Origin: Stentor coeruleus
Lineage: Eukaryota > Ciliophora > Heterotrichea > Heterotrichida > Stentoridae
Reading direction: 5' to 3'
DNA: 64,000 nucleotides
Assembly (NCBI GenBank): GCA_001970955.1
Contig: MPUH01000060.1
Coordinates: forward strand, 62,001-126,000
This document shows positions 41,474 through 52,057 of the stretch, one piece after another. The notes under the pieces were generated by a model. The model saw only the letters and a list, made by a program, of their open reading frames with translations, made no database searches and was not told where the DNA came from. A program made the translations under genes and the position numbers. Numbering within the stretch: position 1 is the stretch's first letter; every line of letters begins with the position of its first letter.

Positions 41474-43264
41474 TTATCTTTCTAAGAAAAGTAGCTGATC
41501 AACAAGTAGACAATATCCATTCGCTGCTTTCCCCCATTTTTTTACTGCTGCTTCAAAAATCACTTCATCAGACAAATCTCTATTCCTACACTGTTTAAGG
41601 AATCCATAAACATCATCAAAATAACCCTGACCCATTTGATCAATACATTTTTTCCTCATAGCCGCTTTTCTATCATTACCAATAATCCTATCACAAGAAT
41701 CACATGGGGAAGGAAAGCTTTCAGTTTCATATTTGTTTGATTTTTCAATCTGGTTTTTATATAAATCAACTACTCTTGTTAATTCATTTCTATCACTACA
41801 TCCAGATTGAGAAGGTTCTTCTGATATAGTACTTAAATCATAATACCCTGCTGCTTTAATAGCACGATTATCTGATGGTGACTCATTTTGATTAGGGAAA
41901 GTTCTTGAATATTCAAAAGTATCTGAATACTCCATAGTATTTCCTAAATTGCCTTCACAAGCGATATCCCCTGAATACTTTAAATAATACTCATAATTTG
42001 CTTGGCTATTTAAATCCTGCATATCTGTAATGCTTAACTCAAAAGTATCTTCAGGTTTGTTTTTATCAAAAGATTTCCTATTAGTAAAAGCTATAGAAGC
42101 AATAGTTGACCCACTTCCACTTAAATCTGAAGGTGGCGACATCTGATTTCTTGTCTGGACCTCGTTTAAAGCTCTTGTTGATGGTGTTGAATAAAGCATA
42201 TCATATTTTCTTTGCTGTGTTCTAATTACATCTTACATTTGGTTTCCAACAAAAGCATCTTTCGTTGCCCTTTTCATTTTCTCAAACTCTTCATCAGCTT
42301 TTTCTCTTTTCAACCGTGCTATTCTTTCTTTAGGTGACTCATCAATAATTTTAGTAGGACTTCTAACAGTAGGTTTTTCTTCAGTAACTTGTGGTTTTCT
42401 TGTAGTCAATTGTCTTTTTACTTCTTGTCCATCTGAAGCGATAAAATTTTGCATAAAACTCAATATATAAGGATCACGCATAACATCTTGAACAGAAAGT
42501 CTAGTGTTTGTATCTTTAGCAAGCATTAATGTAACTATTCTTCTTAACTGAGGAGAATATCGACTTGGTATAGGTTCAGCAGTCCCTGAGACAATTTTAA
42601 AAACTAATCCTAGAAGGTTATCAGCTGAAAAAGCATGTTTAAGTGTACAAAGTTCATAAAGTACACAGCCTAAACTCCAAGCATCAGATTTATAACTATA
42701 AGAACGACCTTCACAAACTTCAGGGGACATATAATAAGGAGTACCAACAACAGTCATTGCAGCTTCAGAACCTTGTAAAACTTTTGAAATCCCGAAATCC
42801 CCAAGTTTTACTGTATTATTCCCTGTAAGATAAATGTTTGAAGTTTTTATATCACGATGAAGGATTCCAAGTTTATGGATGTATTGTAAAGACATACAGA
42901 TTTGAACAAACCAATTCATGATTTCGGCTTCAGTGAAAAACTCGTTTTTCTTGTTTTTTTGCTTCACATGATATGCGAGATCTCCTACGTCACAGTATTC
43001 CATAACTATGATTAAATGCCCAAACTCACAAAAACTGTCTCGGTATGTGACTATGTTAGGATGATTAAGCCTTTTTAGTAATTCTGCTTCTTGATATGCA
43101 CCTTGGATTTCTTTATCTGACATGCCTGTTAATAAAATTTTTTTTGCCACGAGTTTTTCCCCAGTTTGCTTGTTCTGAACTAGAAAAGCAGCTCCTGTTT
43201 AGGTATTACCAAAATTCCCACGTCCTATGATATTAATTTCTTGATAACAAGCACTATAAGACAT
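41474..43264 (-). CDS. NIMA-related (NEK) serine/threonine kinase, three exons
   Basis: The exons are 43264-43210, 43194-42237 and 42221-41474, joined over two 15-nt introns to give 586 residues. Exon 1 supplies the start and most of the glycine loop; the splice completes IIGRGNFGAAFLV. The catalytic Lys is in VAKKIL (~K37), then HRDIKTSN (131-138), DFG (151-153) and GTPYYMSPE (169-177), all intact, so the kinase should be active. The kinase domain is NEK-like, a family expanded in ciliates and tied to cilia and basal bodies. After residue ~300 the tail is Ser/Thr/Asn-rich and ends in a helical segment with a Cys pair (PCDSCDRIIG). The ATG is preceded by CTATAAAT. Without the introns this would be misread as two genes. 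Confidence 0.93.
42222..42236 (-). other. 15-nt intron 2 of NEK gene
   Basis: The intron reads GTAAGATGTAATTAG. A is at position 10, and it removes a TAA that would end the kinase just after its catalytic domain. Confidence 0.9.
43195..43209 (-). other. 15-nt intron 1 of NEK gene
   Basis: The intron reads GTAATACCTAAACAG. A is at position 10, and it interrupts the glycine-rich loop. Splicing restores the GRGNFG motif. Confidence 0.93.
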
Positions 43265-44479
43265 ATTTATAGATTAGGATTTATAGTTGAGTTATTAGAC
43301 AGTTTGGATTTCGATTTTATTGAAATTTTTTGCTTAGGAGATTATTTTGTCATATTTGTGTGTGGGTTGAATATAATGATTAGATTTTTTATAGTTTAAA
43401 AGAGTTATAGATTAAATGTATAAATTATTAATGCAACCTGTTCCTATTTATATAAATACTTTTATATTTTTACCTTAAAAAATAGTTTTAATCTATTTCA
43501 ACTTAGCTTAATCATTATATATAGTAGATTTAATTTCATTCCATTAGTAATCTATACATTATTATATTACTATATAATTTTAGCATATTGTTACAGACAT
43601 ATTTATATAATAACATAAAATTTCTAAAGATAATAACTCAATATAGGGAAAACATAAAACATTATTATTATCTTAACAACTAATCATTATAGTATTTCCT
43701 ATATATAAATTTTCAAGACTAACTCAAATAAAATCTAGATAAAACATATTTCATTCATATATATTTCTTATACTATGATTACTAAAATATACCTAACTCA
43801 TAATCTTAAACAATATTTTATCTAAGAAGCAGATAATTTTTTATTTACATAAGACAGTATTATCATTTTAATTTCCCGATCATACATAACAACATGATCT
43901 TAACCTAAATATCACCACAGTGCAAAAAGGAGACTAAAAAATCCATCGATCTTTTATAAAATTTTAAGCAAAAAACTTTCTAACGGGATTTTTATCCTAG
44001 CTTTGATACGTAAATCTGACAAAACAATTTTTCGCTTTTACTAAACTGATAAAGTGTTTATGTCAAAAAAAAGGCTTAAATCATAAGTTGACCTAAGTAA
44101 CAATTAGATACCGATGAGCATTTAAGAAGTGTTATTTTGGACAAAAATAAGAAAAACGAATTTAAATAGTTGCTTTCTATACCAAGAGTTAAACTAACTG
44201 TTTTAAAAGAACTTTAGGTTGATATAAAGGTTGGATATAAAAAAATCATATAAAGGCAAACAGATAAATATAATCATAAAATGAAGATTATAAAAAGGTC
44301 ATAAATACATACACTATACAACTACATAGTTTGGTATGACAAATGCTTATGTTTAAGCTTATATATATAACAAAATCATAAATAAGCCACTATTTTTCAT
44401 CACAAAGCCGTGGGCCCACAACATTTTTCTTCATATTTGATGGTTATTTTTGTTTAATTTAAATTCTTATAATAATAAA
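43265..44479. other. Divergent intergenic region
   Basis: A long AT-rich spacer between two kinase genes transcribed away from each other. No tRNA, repeat or supported frame is seen. A slightly less AT-rich patch near 43905-44060 has no recognisable RNA signature. Confidence 0.5.
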
Positions 44480-45418
44480 ATGACTCATAATTCTAATATA
44501 AGCAACAAGACCGGCAGTACTAGCATGCTGGACTTCTATATAGTCCAAAGAACCTTAGGATCAGGTTTTACATCCAAAGTGAAACTAGTGCAGGACCCTT
44601 TTTCTAATACACTTTACGCAGCCAAAGTTATAAAACTCCTTCCAAAGTTTTCACCTTATTATTACAGGTCTTTACTTTTATCAGAAGTAGCTTGTCTGCG
44701 TAAAGTTACACATAAGAATATTATTAAAATTTTTTCTTATAGGGAATTAGGTTCCTACACTTCTAAAAGTAAAGGGTTCTATAAATGCATGTATATAATA
44801 TTAGAGTACTGTCCTCATGGAGATTTATTTTCACTTTTAGAAACAAAAAAGAACTTGAATGAAAATACTAGTTTGTTATTTTTCCGCCAAATTATTGACG
44901 CTTTAGAGACTTGCCATAAATCTGGCTTTTCACATGGCGATTTAAAGCCTGAGAACATTCTAATAAGCGATGACGGAATAAAAATTATAGACTTTGCTCT
45001 TTGTACAAAGATTGCCCAACAAGATCGTAAATGTATCGGCACACACCAGTATTTACCTCCAGAATGCCATATTAAACAAAATATAGATGTTATCAAATCT
45101 GATCTATTTTTAGCTGGTGTAGTGCTTTTCATTATGTATGTAGGATGCCCTCCTTTTCAGTGTACAGACTCAGAAGATACACTTTATAATATGATAAAAG
45201 TAGGTGAGAAAGATAAATTTTGGGGTTTTTTTGAACGCAGAAGACCTAATAAAAAATTTTCTCAAGATTTCAAAACTCTTATTGAAGGTTTGCTGGAGTT
45301 CGATCCAAATAAGAGAATAGGGTATGAGCAGATTAAAAAAAACTCTTGGTTTCAGCAAAATATAGACGAAGAAACTGTTATGCAATTTATTACACAAAAT
45401 TTCAGTAAGTATATCTAA
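44480..45418 (+). CDS. Atypical serine/threonine kinase (HGD, DFA motifs)
   Basis: The product is 312 residues from the ATG at 44480; no upstream ATG extends it. Kinase landmarks are a glycine loop LGSGFTSKV, the catalytic Lys in YAAKVI (~49), EYCPHGDL, catalytic loop HGDLKPEN (152-159), metal site DFA (171-173) and GTHQYLPPE. The subgroup resembles CAMK/SNF1-like kinases. Two sites deviate: HRD is HGD and DFG is DFA. The catalytic Asp and metal Asp remain, so activity is possible without classic activation-loop phosphorylation control. The product is soluble, and the protein is almost all kinase domain. Confidence 0.9.
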   Translation: MTHNSNISNKTGSTSMLDFYIVQRTLGSGFTSKVKLVQDPFSNTLYAAKVIKLLPKFSPYYYRSLLLSEVACLRKVTHKNIIKIFSYRELGSYTSKSKGFYKCMYIILEYCPHGDLFSLLETKKNLNENTSLLFFRQIIDALETCHKSGFSHGDLKPENILISDDGIKIIDFALCTKIAQQDRKCIGTHQYLPPECHIKQNIDVIKSDLFLAGVVLFIMYVGCPPFQCTDSEDTLYNMIKVGEKDKFWGFFERRRPNKKFSQDFKTLIEGLLEFDPNKRIGYEQIKKNSWFQQNIDEETVMQFITQNFSKYI

Positions 45419-45754
45419 AAGTGTTTATAATAATATAATGTTTAAATTAAAATCCCAAACATCACATCTTTATATTTTTGCTAGATTATAATAAACTACA
45501 AAAAAAATATTTTAACAAGGGATAACTAAATCAAATTATCATTAAACTCCTTAAAAATATCTTCATCCTCTAAAAATATAAATTGGTACTTAAAACTATT
45601 TTCCTTTAATCTTCTAATTCTTACTATAAATTCACTCATACTTATAAAATAAAATCAAACCTCATAATCTTAAATCCATCCTATTAATCTATTTAAAATC
45701 ATAAAATCCCACATCTAAATAATCATCCATAACCTAAAACTATAACTAGTAAAT
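45419..45754. other. Intergenic, 5' flank of SCO1 gene
   Basis: C/A-rich toward the SCO1 start (many TCCTA/CCTAA words), AT-rich elsewhere. No gene is seen. Confidence 0.55.
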
Positions 45755-46552
45755 ATGTTCTTACGAAGTGCCGCAAAGTTTTTATCCACAAAAGTTCCAA
45801 GAACACTAACTCTTTCATCATACCCGTTCGGCAAAGTCCCCCTAAGGTTTTTTTCTGAAGAGCCTAAAAAGGACAATATCGACCCAATGAGTCAGAAAAT
45901 GCTTGACGAAATAAAAAGTGGAAATGAAGAAAAAAAATCAATGCCTGGGCTTTTCTATGGTACAGCAGCAGCTCTAATCTTCTCAATGTTTTATCTACAA
46001 TACATCCTTCAAGCTCCTAAAAAACAAGAAAAAAAACCTCATGTCAAAATTCTTGGTGAAGCCAAAATTGGAGGACCATGGAGTGCTTTAAACAAAGAAG
46101 GGAATGTTTTAACAGATGCAGATTTTAAAAACAGCTATTTAATATTTTATTTTGGATTCACACGATGTCCCGATATCTGCCCAGCATCATTACAAAAACT
46201 TTCATCTGCTATTAATCTTCTTAAAGAACGTGGAGTAAAAAATGTCCGATTTCTTTTTGTATCTTTAGATGTTGGCCGTGATACTCCAGAATTGGTTGAT
46301 AAATACACTAAAATCTTTCATGAAAATATTGAACCTTTAGTTGTTAGAGAACAGGATTTGACAAATTTCTTAAAGACTTTTAAACTTTATAGTAGAAAAG
46401 TCCTTAATGATAATGATTATATGCTTGACCATACAACTTATATGTATATGTTTGATAAAGAAGGTAAATTTGTGAATGTTCTTGGGGCTAATTTGAACTA
46501 TGAAGAATTAGCTAATATTATACAAGAACATATTAAAGAAATAGAAGAATAG
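45755..46552 (+). CDS. SCO1: SCO1/SenC mitochondrial copper chaperone for cytochrome oxidase
   Basis: The product is 265 residues. The N-terminus (MFLRSAAKFLSTKVPRTLTL) is Arg/Ser-rich without acids, as in mitochondrial presequences. One TM helix follows (about 67-86), then a thioredoxin-like domain. Copper ligands are present: the CPDIC motif (C138, C142, in FGFTRCPDICPAS) and the distal histidine H226 (DYMLDHTTYM). SCO1 sits in the inner membrane facing the intermembrane space and delivers copper to the CuA site of COX2. All key residues are intact. Confidence 0.96.
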   Translation: MFLRSAAKFLSTKVPRTLTLSSYPFGKVPLRFFSEEPKKDNIDPMSQKMLDEIKSGNEEKKSMPGLFYGTAAALIFSMFYLQYILQAPKKQEKKPHVKILGEAKIGGPWSALNKEGNVLTDADFKNSYLIFYFGFTRCPDICPASLQKLSSAINLLKERGVKNVRFLFVSLDVGRDTPELVDKYTKIFHENIEPLVVREQDLTNFLKTFKLYSRKVLNDNDYMLDHTTYMYMFDKEGKFVNVLGANLNYEELANIIQEHIKEIEE

Positions 46553-46606
46553 ATAATAAAAAAAATAGTTAAAGGGAATAAAAATTGTGTATGGGTTTAT
46601 GTAAAT

Positions 46607-47488
46607 ATGAAATATTGTTATGATAGTTCAGATGTTTGTGCTATAAACATAGTTTTTGGGGTAATATCATTTTTATCTTTGTTTTGTTCTGTAAAGCTTA
46701 TTTAGGGGTTTATTTTGTGGAAGTGCAGAAAAAGAACTGAAAGAAATCTTATTATAAGCTTCAATATTATGTTTATCGCTATGACTGTGCATTATTTTTT
46801 CATAGGAGAAGAATATGATATACTTTATTTTCTCAAAGAGTACTTCTTATTGATTAGTTATACGTATATTTGTTACTTTTTTCTTTACCAAATGTATACT
46901 CTATTTGAAAGACATATATTTCTTACCTATTTAGGGATGATAACATTAGTCCTAGTTATTATTTATATCACAGTCTTAGGATTTTATTTTATTTTGGTAG
47001 AAGTTGTTGTTAATACTGCTGTTTTTGATTGTTCTAGTGAGTTCTGGCTTATGATATCATCATCAGGATTTCTTCTTTCAATACTTTTTATTGCTATAGG
47101 AATTGTTGTCCAGCAGAATCTGAAATCAAAACAGATACTTTATTTAGAACAAGTTATGAAAAAAGTTAAAGATTTGAAGATACTGATTTCTGTGTTTACA
47201 ATTACAAGAATAGTTAGTTTTACTGAAGCTATTGTTTTAGTTGTAACAAATTCGGAAAACTGCATGATTTATACTGGGGGGAATATTGGAGCTTCGATAT
47301 TTCTTTTTATTTTGTTTACTTTGATAACTGATTATACAACTATATTTATAGTTATTTATCAAATATATAAAAGCATGAAAATAGAAGTTGAAAAAACTAT
47401 ATCTGATTCTAATGCTCCTTCAGAACTTGCAGTTAGGTTACCACAGGAATTTATTTCTCGTGAAGTAGGCTCTAGTTTATATAATTAA
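46607..47488 (+). CDS. Seven-transmembrane protein, GPCR-like (two exons)
   Basis: Exon 1 is 46607-46690 (28 codons) and exon 2 is 46706-47488, joined in phase 0 over a 15-nt intron to give 288 residues. Splicing supplies both the ATG and most of the first TM helix (INIVFGVISFLSLFCSGFIL), followed by a basic stop-transfer patch (WKCRKR). Six more hydrophobic helices follow, then a ~35-residue cytosolic tail. The topology fits a 7TM receptor, or plant THH1/TOM-like and ciliate GPCR-like families. No ligand-binding signature is recognised, so receptor function is an inference. Without the intron the protein would lack a start codon. Confidence 0.78.
46691..46705 (+). other. 15-nt intron in 7TM gene
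   Basis: The intron reads GTAAAGCTTATTTAG, with A at position 10. It joins the start-bearing exon to the main frame in phase 0. Confidence 0.85.
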
Positions 47489-47539
47489 TAATAGGATCAA
47501 GAAATGTTTTGAAAATAATAATTAAATATAAACATGGAT

Positions 47540-47791
47540 TGATGAAAGGTATTTTTGAAATAAGAGTTAAAGTATCTTAATCAGGAAACGACCTAAAAGT
47601 AATTGTTTGTAAGAACATTAAACTGACCGAACTTAAAACTTTGTGTACTGNTGGCTTTTTTTTTGCAGATTATTATATTATGATGAAAGGTATTTTTGAA
47701 ATAAGAGTTAAAGTATCTTAATCAGGAAACGACCTAAAAGTAATTGTTTGTAAGAACATTAAACTGACCGAACTTAAAACTTTGTGTACTG
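47540..47791. repeat. 111-bp direct repeat flanking a single N (contig-overlap artefact likely)
   Basis: Copy 1 is 47540-47650 and copy 2 is 47681-47791; the copies appear identical. An undetermined base lies at 47651, directly after copy 1, followed by 29 nt of unrelated sequence. This is the pattern left when two contigs whose ends overlap are scaffolded but not merged. Real tandem duplication is possible but less likely, because the same pattern occurs at all three Ns in the window. Confidence 0.9.
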
Positions 47792-48443
47792 AAGAACTAG
47801 ATAGGAATATATTATTAAATTAATATATTGTGGGAAGTTTTTTAAAAAAATGAGGACTTGAAGCCTAATAACTTATTGTTTCTAGTGAAAGAATCAAAAA
47901 AAAAATAGGAAATGATCCCTTTTCTCAGATTAAACTTATAGTTTATCCCCTGCTGCTGAAATACCATATTAAGTAAATCTATTGAATCAAGGAAATATTC
48001 CATTGACAATGAATGCACATAATTTACTAAGTCATCATTATAAAGATAGTATCCTTATAGATATAACTGCTAAAATGAATGCTTTGCCTCAAGAAACACA
48101 AAATCCAAGTGATCAAACAGATTTTGCAGGAATAGACTAATTGGGAAAATATTTACAAAGCCAGCAATACGCGATATAATGAGTAGTTCAGTGGACATGC
48201 ATTATTCTAACCCATAATAGATTTAATCTTCAATATAAATCCAAATTTAACAGGTATGTGTCAAGAAAATCCTTTAATGGAAGAAATGCTTCTTTAAGCT
48301 CCTAAAAAAATCTTGGAGGATAAAATATAAATGGATAATGATTCGATTCTATAAAATTAGTCCCTTCAGAGAGAATTGTATCAGCCATTTATTAACTCAT
48401 TATCTTTGAATTACCATGCTCAAAAGTTTAAAAATGAATTATA
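47683..48443 (+). pseudogene. Decayed ubiquilin/DSK2-like gene
   Basis: Protein-like sequence runs on the plus strand, broken by several TAA/TAG codons and at least two frame changes. The first part reads like a ubiquitin-like fold (FEIRVKVS, SGNDLKVIVCKNIKLTEL, LIVSSERIKK). After ~48009 come MNALPQETQNPSD, GKIFTKPAIRDIMSSSVDMH, NPNLTGMCQENPLMEEML, APKKILEDK and SLQRELYQPFINSLSLNYHA, with NP-rich, Met/Leu-rich spacing like the STI1 repeats of ubiquilin. I infer an eroded proteasome-shuttle gene. The family call is moderate at best. The first part is duplicated by the repeat around the N at 47651. Confidence 0.45.
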
Positions 48444-48467
48444 GGGGGGGCCAATATAAAAACCACA

Positions 48468-48956
48468 ATGCAAGAAAATTTCGACTTATCAGAAAATCAC
48501 GAAAACCCTTCTAAACTTTCTTTATATCAACGCGAAAATATGGTAAGACAAATAATAACCCGTGTGCCATGCAATTTGTCAAACAAGAATCAACAAAAAT
48601 CATCTCAAGATCCACTATGCATAGTCCCAAGTCATTCTATTAGCCTAGATGATACATTAGTACATATCCCCAATAAAACAAACAAAATTCTTTTACAAAT
48701 AGCCTGGGACAAATTACCTTTTTTCAGAGATCATTACAATCTTTTATTAACAAATTCAACAGCTTTTATAAGAAAATGTTCAAGACCAAATGGAATTGTG
48801 GTATATATGCATTGTGAGAAGACAAAAAACATCTGTTCTTTGTCTGGATATCTTCTAATAGAAAATCCTTTTGTTCAGGAAATAAAAATGTTTACAACTC
48901 AATGTAATAATTTTACTAATTTTTTATATATAGAGTATAAAGTAAGATTTATATGA
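48468..48956 (+). CDS. Small hypothetical protein
   Basis: The product is 162 residues and ends in TGA. The N-terminal ~70 residues are polar (SLYQRENMVRQIITRVPC). The C-terminal half is mixed alpha/beta with six cysteines (KCSRPNGIVVYMHCEKTKNI, CSLSGYLLIENPF). No family is recognised. It directly follows the ubiquilin-like remnant, with a G7 tract just upstream of its start region, so it could be an intact neighbour or part of the same disturbed locus. Confidence 0.45.
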   Translation: MQENFDLSENHENPSKLSLYQRENMVRQIITRVPCNLSNKNQQKSSQDPLCIVPSHSISLDDTLVHIPNKTNKILLQIAWDKLPFFRDHYNLLLTNSTAFIRKCSRPNGIVVYMHCEKTKNICSLSGYLLIENPFVQEIKMFTTQCNNFTNFLYIEYKVRFI

Positions 48957-49442
48957 AAAAATATTTGATGTATAAATTATATAAGAAGGAAATATTTCTT
49001 TTTTACTAGACAGATTTTGTGATTTAATTATGACTTTGATATTAAATATATAAATTTGAGTTTAGTTATGATTTTATATAAGATTCAAATTTAACAGGTT
49101 TTTTAGTATGTGTATTTGCAAGTAATGATGTTGTGAGTTTAAGAGTAATAATTATAAGAAAATATCTGAGTTTTTTATGGCAGACTTTTACTATAATTTT
49201 ATCGAATTTACTTGATGTTTATATAGTATATATGATATTTATAAATCATTTGAATATTTTTGAATATTTACTAGTTGTAATGTATAGTCAGCGTTACCAT
49301 ATTAGATAAGAATTTTTTTAAATTTAGCACTCAGTTAGTCACTTTTCTTAATTATTTCTTCAAAGTTCACTTAAAAAGCCTAGGACTTAAGCAGATATAC
49401 ATAAAAACTCATATATTATAATAACATAATTAATAACACAGC
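48957..49442. other. Intergenic, no gene seen
   Basis: AT-rich spacer between convergent small genes; nothing recognisable. Confidence 0.6.
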
Positions 49443-49799
49443 TTAAGGAAAATCGTTCTCAGTATCCGATTCTGGCGCAATTTTCTTAAGGATCTGCATA
49501 TCTTCAATACTCACACCAGCCTTGTATGAACGTTTTTTTTTCGATAAAAGGTAAGTGTCTAGTGGAGATGATATATCACTATCATGGTTTTCAAATGCAC
49601 AGCCCACTTTAATCAAATTAACATCTAAAGTTTTTAAGATACTTTTTTCAATCTTGTTAGTACCAATGATACTTTCTCTTTGGATTTCTTCTTTCTCATC
49701 AAGTAAGGTGTTAATCCATTCTGATCGTGATTCCTTTATGTTTACTTCTGTTTGAGAAAAAGATATCCGCTTGCTGGCAAAGTTCGATAGTTCTACCAT
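49443..49799 (-). CDS. Small hypothetical protein
   Basis: The product is 118 residues, polar and largely helical (EVNIKESRSEWINTLLDEK), with an acidic C-terminus (APESDTENDFP). No TM helix, signal peptide or known domain is seen. The ATG is preceded by TTATAAGATAAT at ~20 nt. Coding is supported only by length and composition. Confidence 0.5.
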   Translation of the reverse strand: MVELSNFASKRISFSQTEVNIKESRSEWINTLLDEKEEIQRESIIGTNKIEKSILKTLDVNLIKVGCAFENHDSDISSPLDTYLLSKKKRSYKAGVSIEDMQILKKIAPESDTENDFP

Positions 49800-51010
49800 T
49801 TTTATTCAAAATTATCTTATAACAGAAACAAATAAGTGTATTTTAGGTAAATACTCTAAACTATTATATTTATTTAATTGATAATGTGATATCTGAAAAT
49901 AATAAATTTTAAATCAATTAGATGTTTTAATCATTTCTCACTTTGCATTTATTAGGTATAAATTGTATATGTTTTTGGAATTGGTTTTTTTATAAAAATA
50001 TCACTATCGGGGGTTAAAAAAAATTTTTTGGGATACATTTAGTTTGGTTTTGATGAAATGCTTAGGATTGGAAAAAATAATGAAAAATATCTGTTGTTTT
50101 TAGAAATAGAAAAATCATAAATTGTGATAAAAATCTGCATATGAGCATGGAATTCATTCATTTCACTTCGATAGTGTTTTCATAGCTTATCTTTCACCTT
50201 TTCTATTAGTNAACATAAAGTTTAATATCAATCATATTCCCTATTGCAAAGCATATAGTAAATTTTCTATTTTCAATATAATTGCTTTGCATTTATGTAT
50301 TTTTTTTAAAATAATTAAAAAATTGGGTTAGCTGTACTCATAAAAATCTGCATATGAGCATGGAATTCATTCATTTCACTTCGATAGTGTTTTCATAGCT
50401 TATCTTTCACCTTTTCTATTAGTAGTTTATAATAACTTTCATTTTATTCTCCAAATAGTGACTTTATTAACATGCTGCTACTGAAAAAAATTATTATAGT
50501 ATTCAAAGCAATGAGTACACAAAAATATTTTAGGGAAAAGATTAAGATCAAGTTATTTCACTTCAGAAAGAGCTGCCAAATAATTTTTAGGACGAAAAAA
50601 ATAAGTTTTTAAATCAAATTAAGACTAGCAATTTGTAAAAAACTTATAAGGAACCAGCTTCAAAAGATTTATAGTTTTTCTTTCGCTTTTAGCAGATTTC
50701 AATACAATTTTATGTTTTTCTACTTGAGTAATTACCATTTAATCCCTAACCTTTAAAAACCTTTGATCCATCGGTATCTTTAAAATTTGTAATTTCTCTG
50801 AAAATCAAAAAAAGAGCACCCCGCCTGATAAATTTTCTCATAAATTAAATTCCTAAACTAATAAACCCTTTATTATCTATTTTTCATATAGTTCCAGTGT
50901 GTGATAAGCCTAAAAATTATAAAAGAAATAATCCTAAATTTAGCCAATCATATTTAATATTATGTAAAAAGTATCCATATCTAATTTTTTTCTAATAATT
51001 TTTATTAAGA
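49800..51010. other. Intergenic region containing an N and duplicated ends
   Basis: AT-rich, and holds the 84-bp repeat pair described separately. From ~50700 it becomes C/A-rich, fitting the 5' flank of the H1-like gene. Short broken frames on the minus strand near 50553-50768 are not convincing. Confidence 0.5.
50127..50423. repeat. 84-bp direct repeat flanking a single N (contig-overlap artefact likely)
   Basis: Copy 1 is 50127-50210, ending exactly at the N (50211). Copy 2 is 50340-50423, with 128 nt of other sequence between. The layout matches the other N sites. Confidence 0.9.
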
Positions 51011-51373
51011 ATGTCAGCAAGGAAATCAAGAGCCGATGTAACCCCAGCAAAGTCACGTGGAGGCAGCGCGAAAAATACCCCTGCTAAGGCCCCAGCAGAG
51101 AAGCCTGAACCCAAGTCAACTACAAAATCTCCAGCTAGTGATAAGAAATCGAGATCAAGAAGTAGGACTCCTGTAAAGACCCCAGTTAAAACCCCAGCGA
51201 AAACCCCAAAGAAAACTCCAGTCAAACCAACACCACAGAAGACCCCAGCGAAGCCTGTTGAAAAAACCCCAAAGGCTAAGACACCAGCAAAAGAGTCTCC
51301 AAATAAACCTTCTGCCAAAAAGGAGAAAACACCTGCCAGGTCTCAAAGATCTAGAACCCCTAAGAAGGAATAG
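51011..51373 (+). CDS. Histone H1-like basic protein without globular domain
   Basis: The product is 120 residues, almost entirely Lys, Pro, Ala, Thr and Ser, with repeated TPxK/TPAK words (RTPVKTPVKTPAKTPKKTP). There is no winged-helix domain, as in the linker histones of several protists including ciliates. The many S/T-P-x-K sites are classic CDK targets that loosen H1 binding. Codons are richer in C and G than in neighbours (AAG, ACC, GCC), suggesting high expression. The role would be chromatin compaction in the nucleus. Other Lys/Pro-rich nuclear proteins cannot be excluded. Confidence 0.82.
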   Translation: MSARKSRADVTPAKSRGGSAKNTPAKAPAEKPEPKSTTKSPASDKKSRSRSRTPVKTPVKTPAKTPKKTPVKPTPQKTPAKPVEKTPKAKTPAKESPNKPSAKKEKTPARSQRSRTPKKE

Positions 51374-52057
51374 TAAGGTAATTAGACTTCATTAATCTTC
51401 ATCAAATAAGAACTTGTTATATAATCATAATTCATATACCAAGAGTAAATATATGTAAAGGTAATGAAAAAAAAACCAAAATAATAATATTGAATCAAAT
51501 TCCTAATTGGAAAAGATAGGATTTTATAAGATAATGTTTTCTAGTCTTGAATTTCGCATGGTAAATGATAGATTTTTTTTTTTTGATAAATACTTGTGAG
51601 GTGGTAATAGTTATTGATTAAAATGATATAGTAAATAGAAGTTGAATTGAAAGTTGTTTATATTCAAGCTTGGTAGTTGTGATAGAGTTTCTGATGATTT
51701 TTGGAAATAGCCCCATTAAAGTTGGGTTTTGGACAAATATGGTGGTAGCACGCTAACCAAAACTAAATCTTTCCCAAAGGTGTTCAGTTATTAGTATTCA
51801 TTTCAACCATAATTTCTAATCATTTTTCTCTTTCCTCGTTAAAAAATCGTATTTCGATTCATTTCTTATAAGCCAATATAATGTCTTCATCCTAATTTTT
51901 ACAATCTCGTACCTGTCTCAGTTAATCTTCTTCACTTACTTTATCTCTTATCAGCTAAATCGTTCTTATCACAAATTCTTTTAAGTCCTACAGTCAAATG
52001 TATTCTGTATTCTTCAAATTATATCCATAATATTCATATTAAATCATTACAATAATC
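51374..52057. other. Intergenic, unexplained less-AT-rich patch
   Basis: Mostly AT-rich. The stretch 51690-51790 is less AT-rich, with a possible Sm-like GATTTTTGG word and weak CCC/GGG pairing, but no complete snRNA or snoRNA could be assembled. Confidence 0.4.

Noticed and set aside
50553-50768. Minus-strand fragments such as VEKHKIVLKSAKSERKTINL read through TAG and TAA
   Set aside because: Only short runs between stops; most of the region lies near the C-rich 5' flank of the H1-like gene, which can create such frames by composition.
51690-51790. Possible snRNA or C/D snoRNA (TGATGA-like and GATTTTTGG words)
   Set aside because: No matching D box, terminal stem or full Sm-site/hairpin arrangement could be found.
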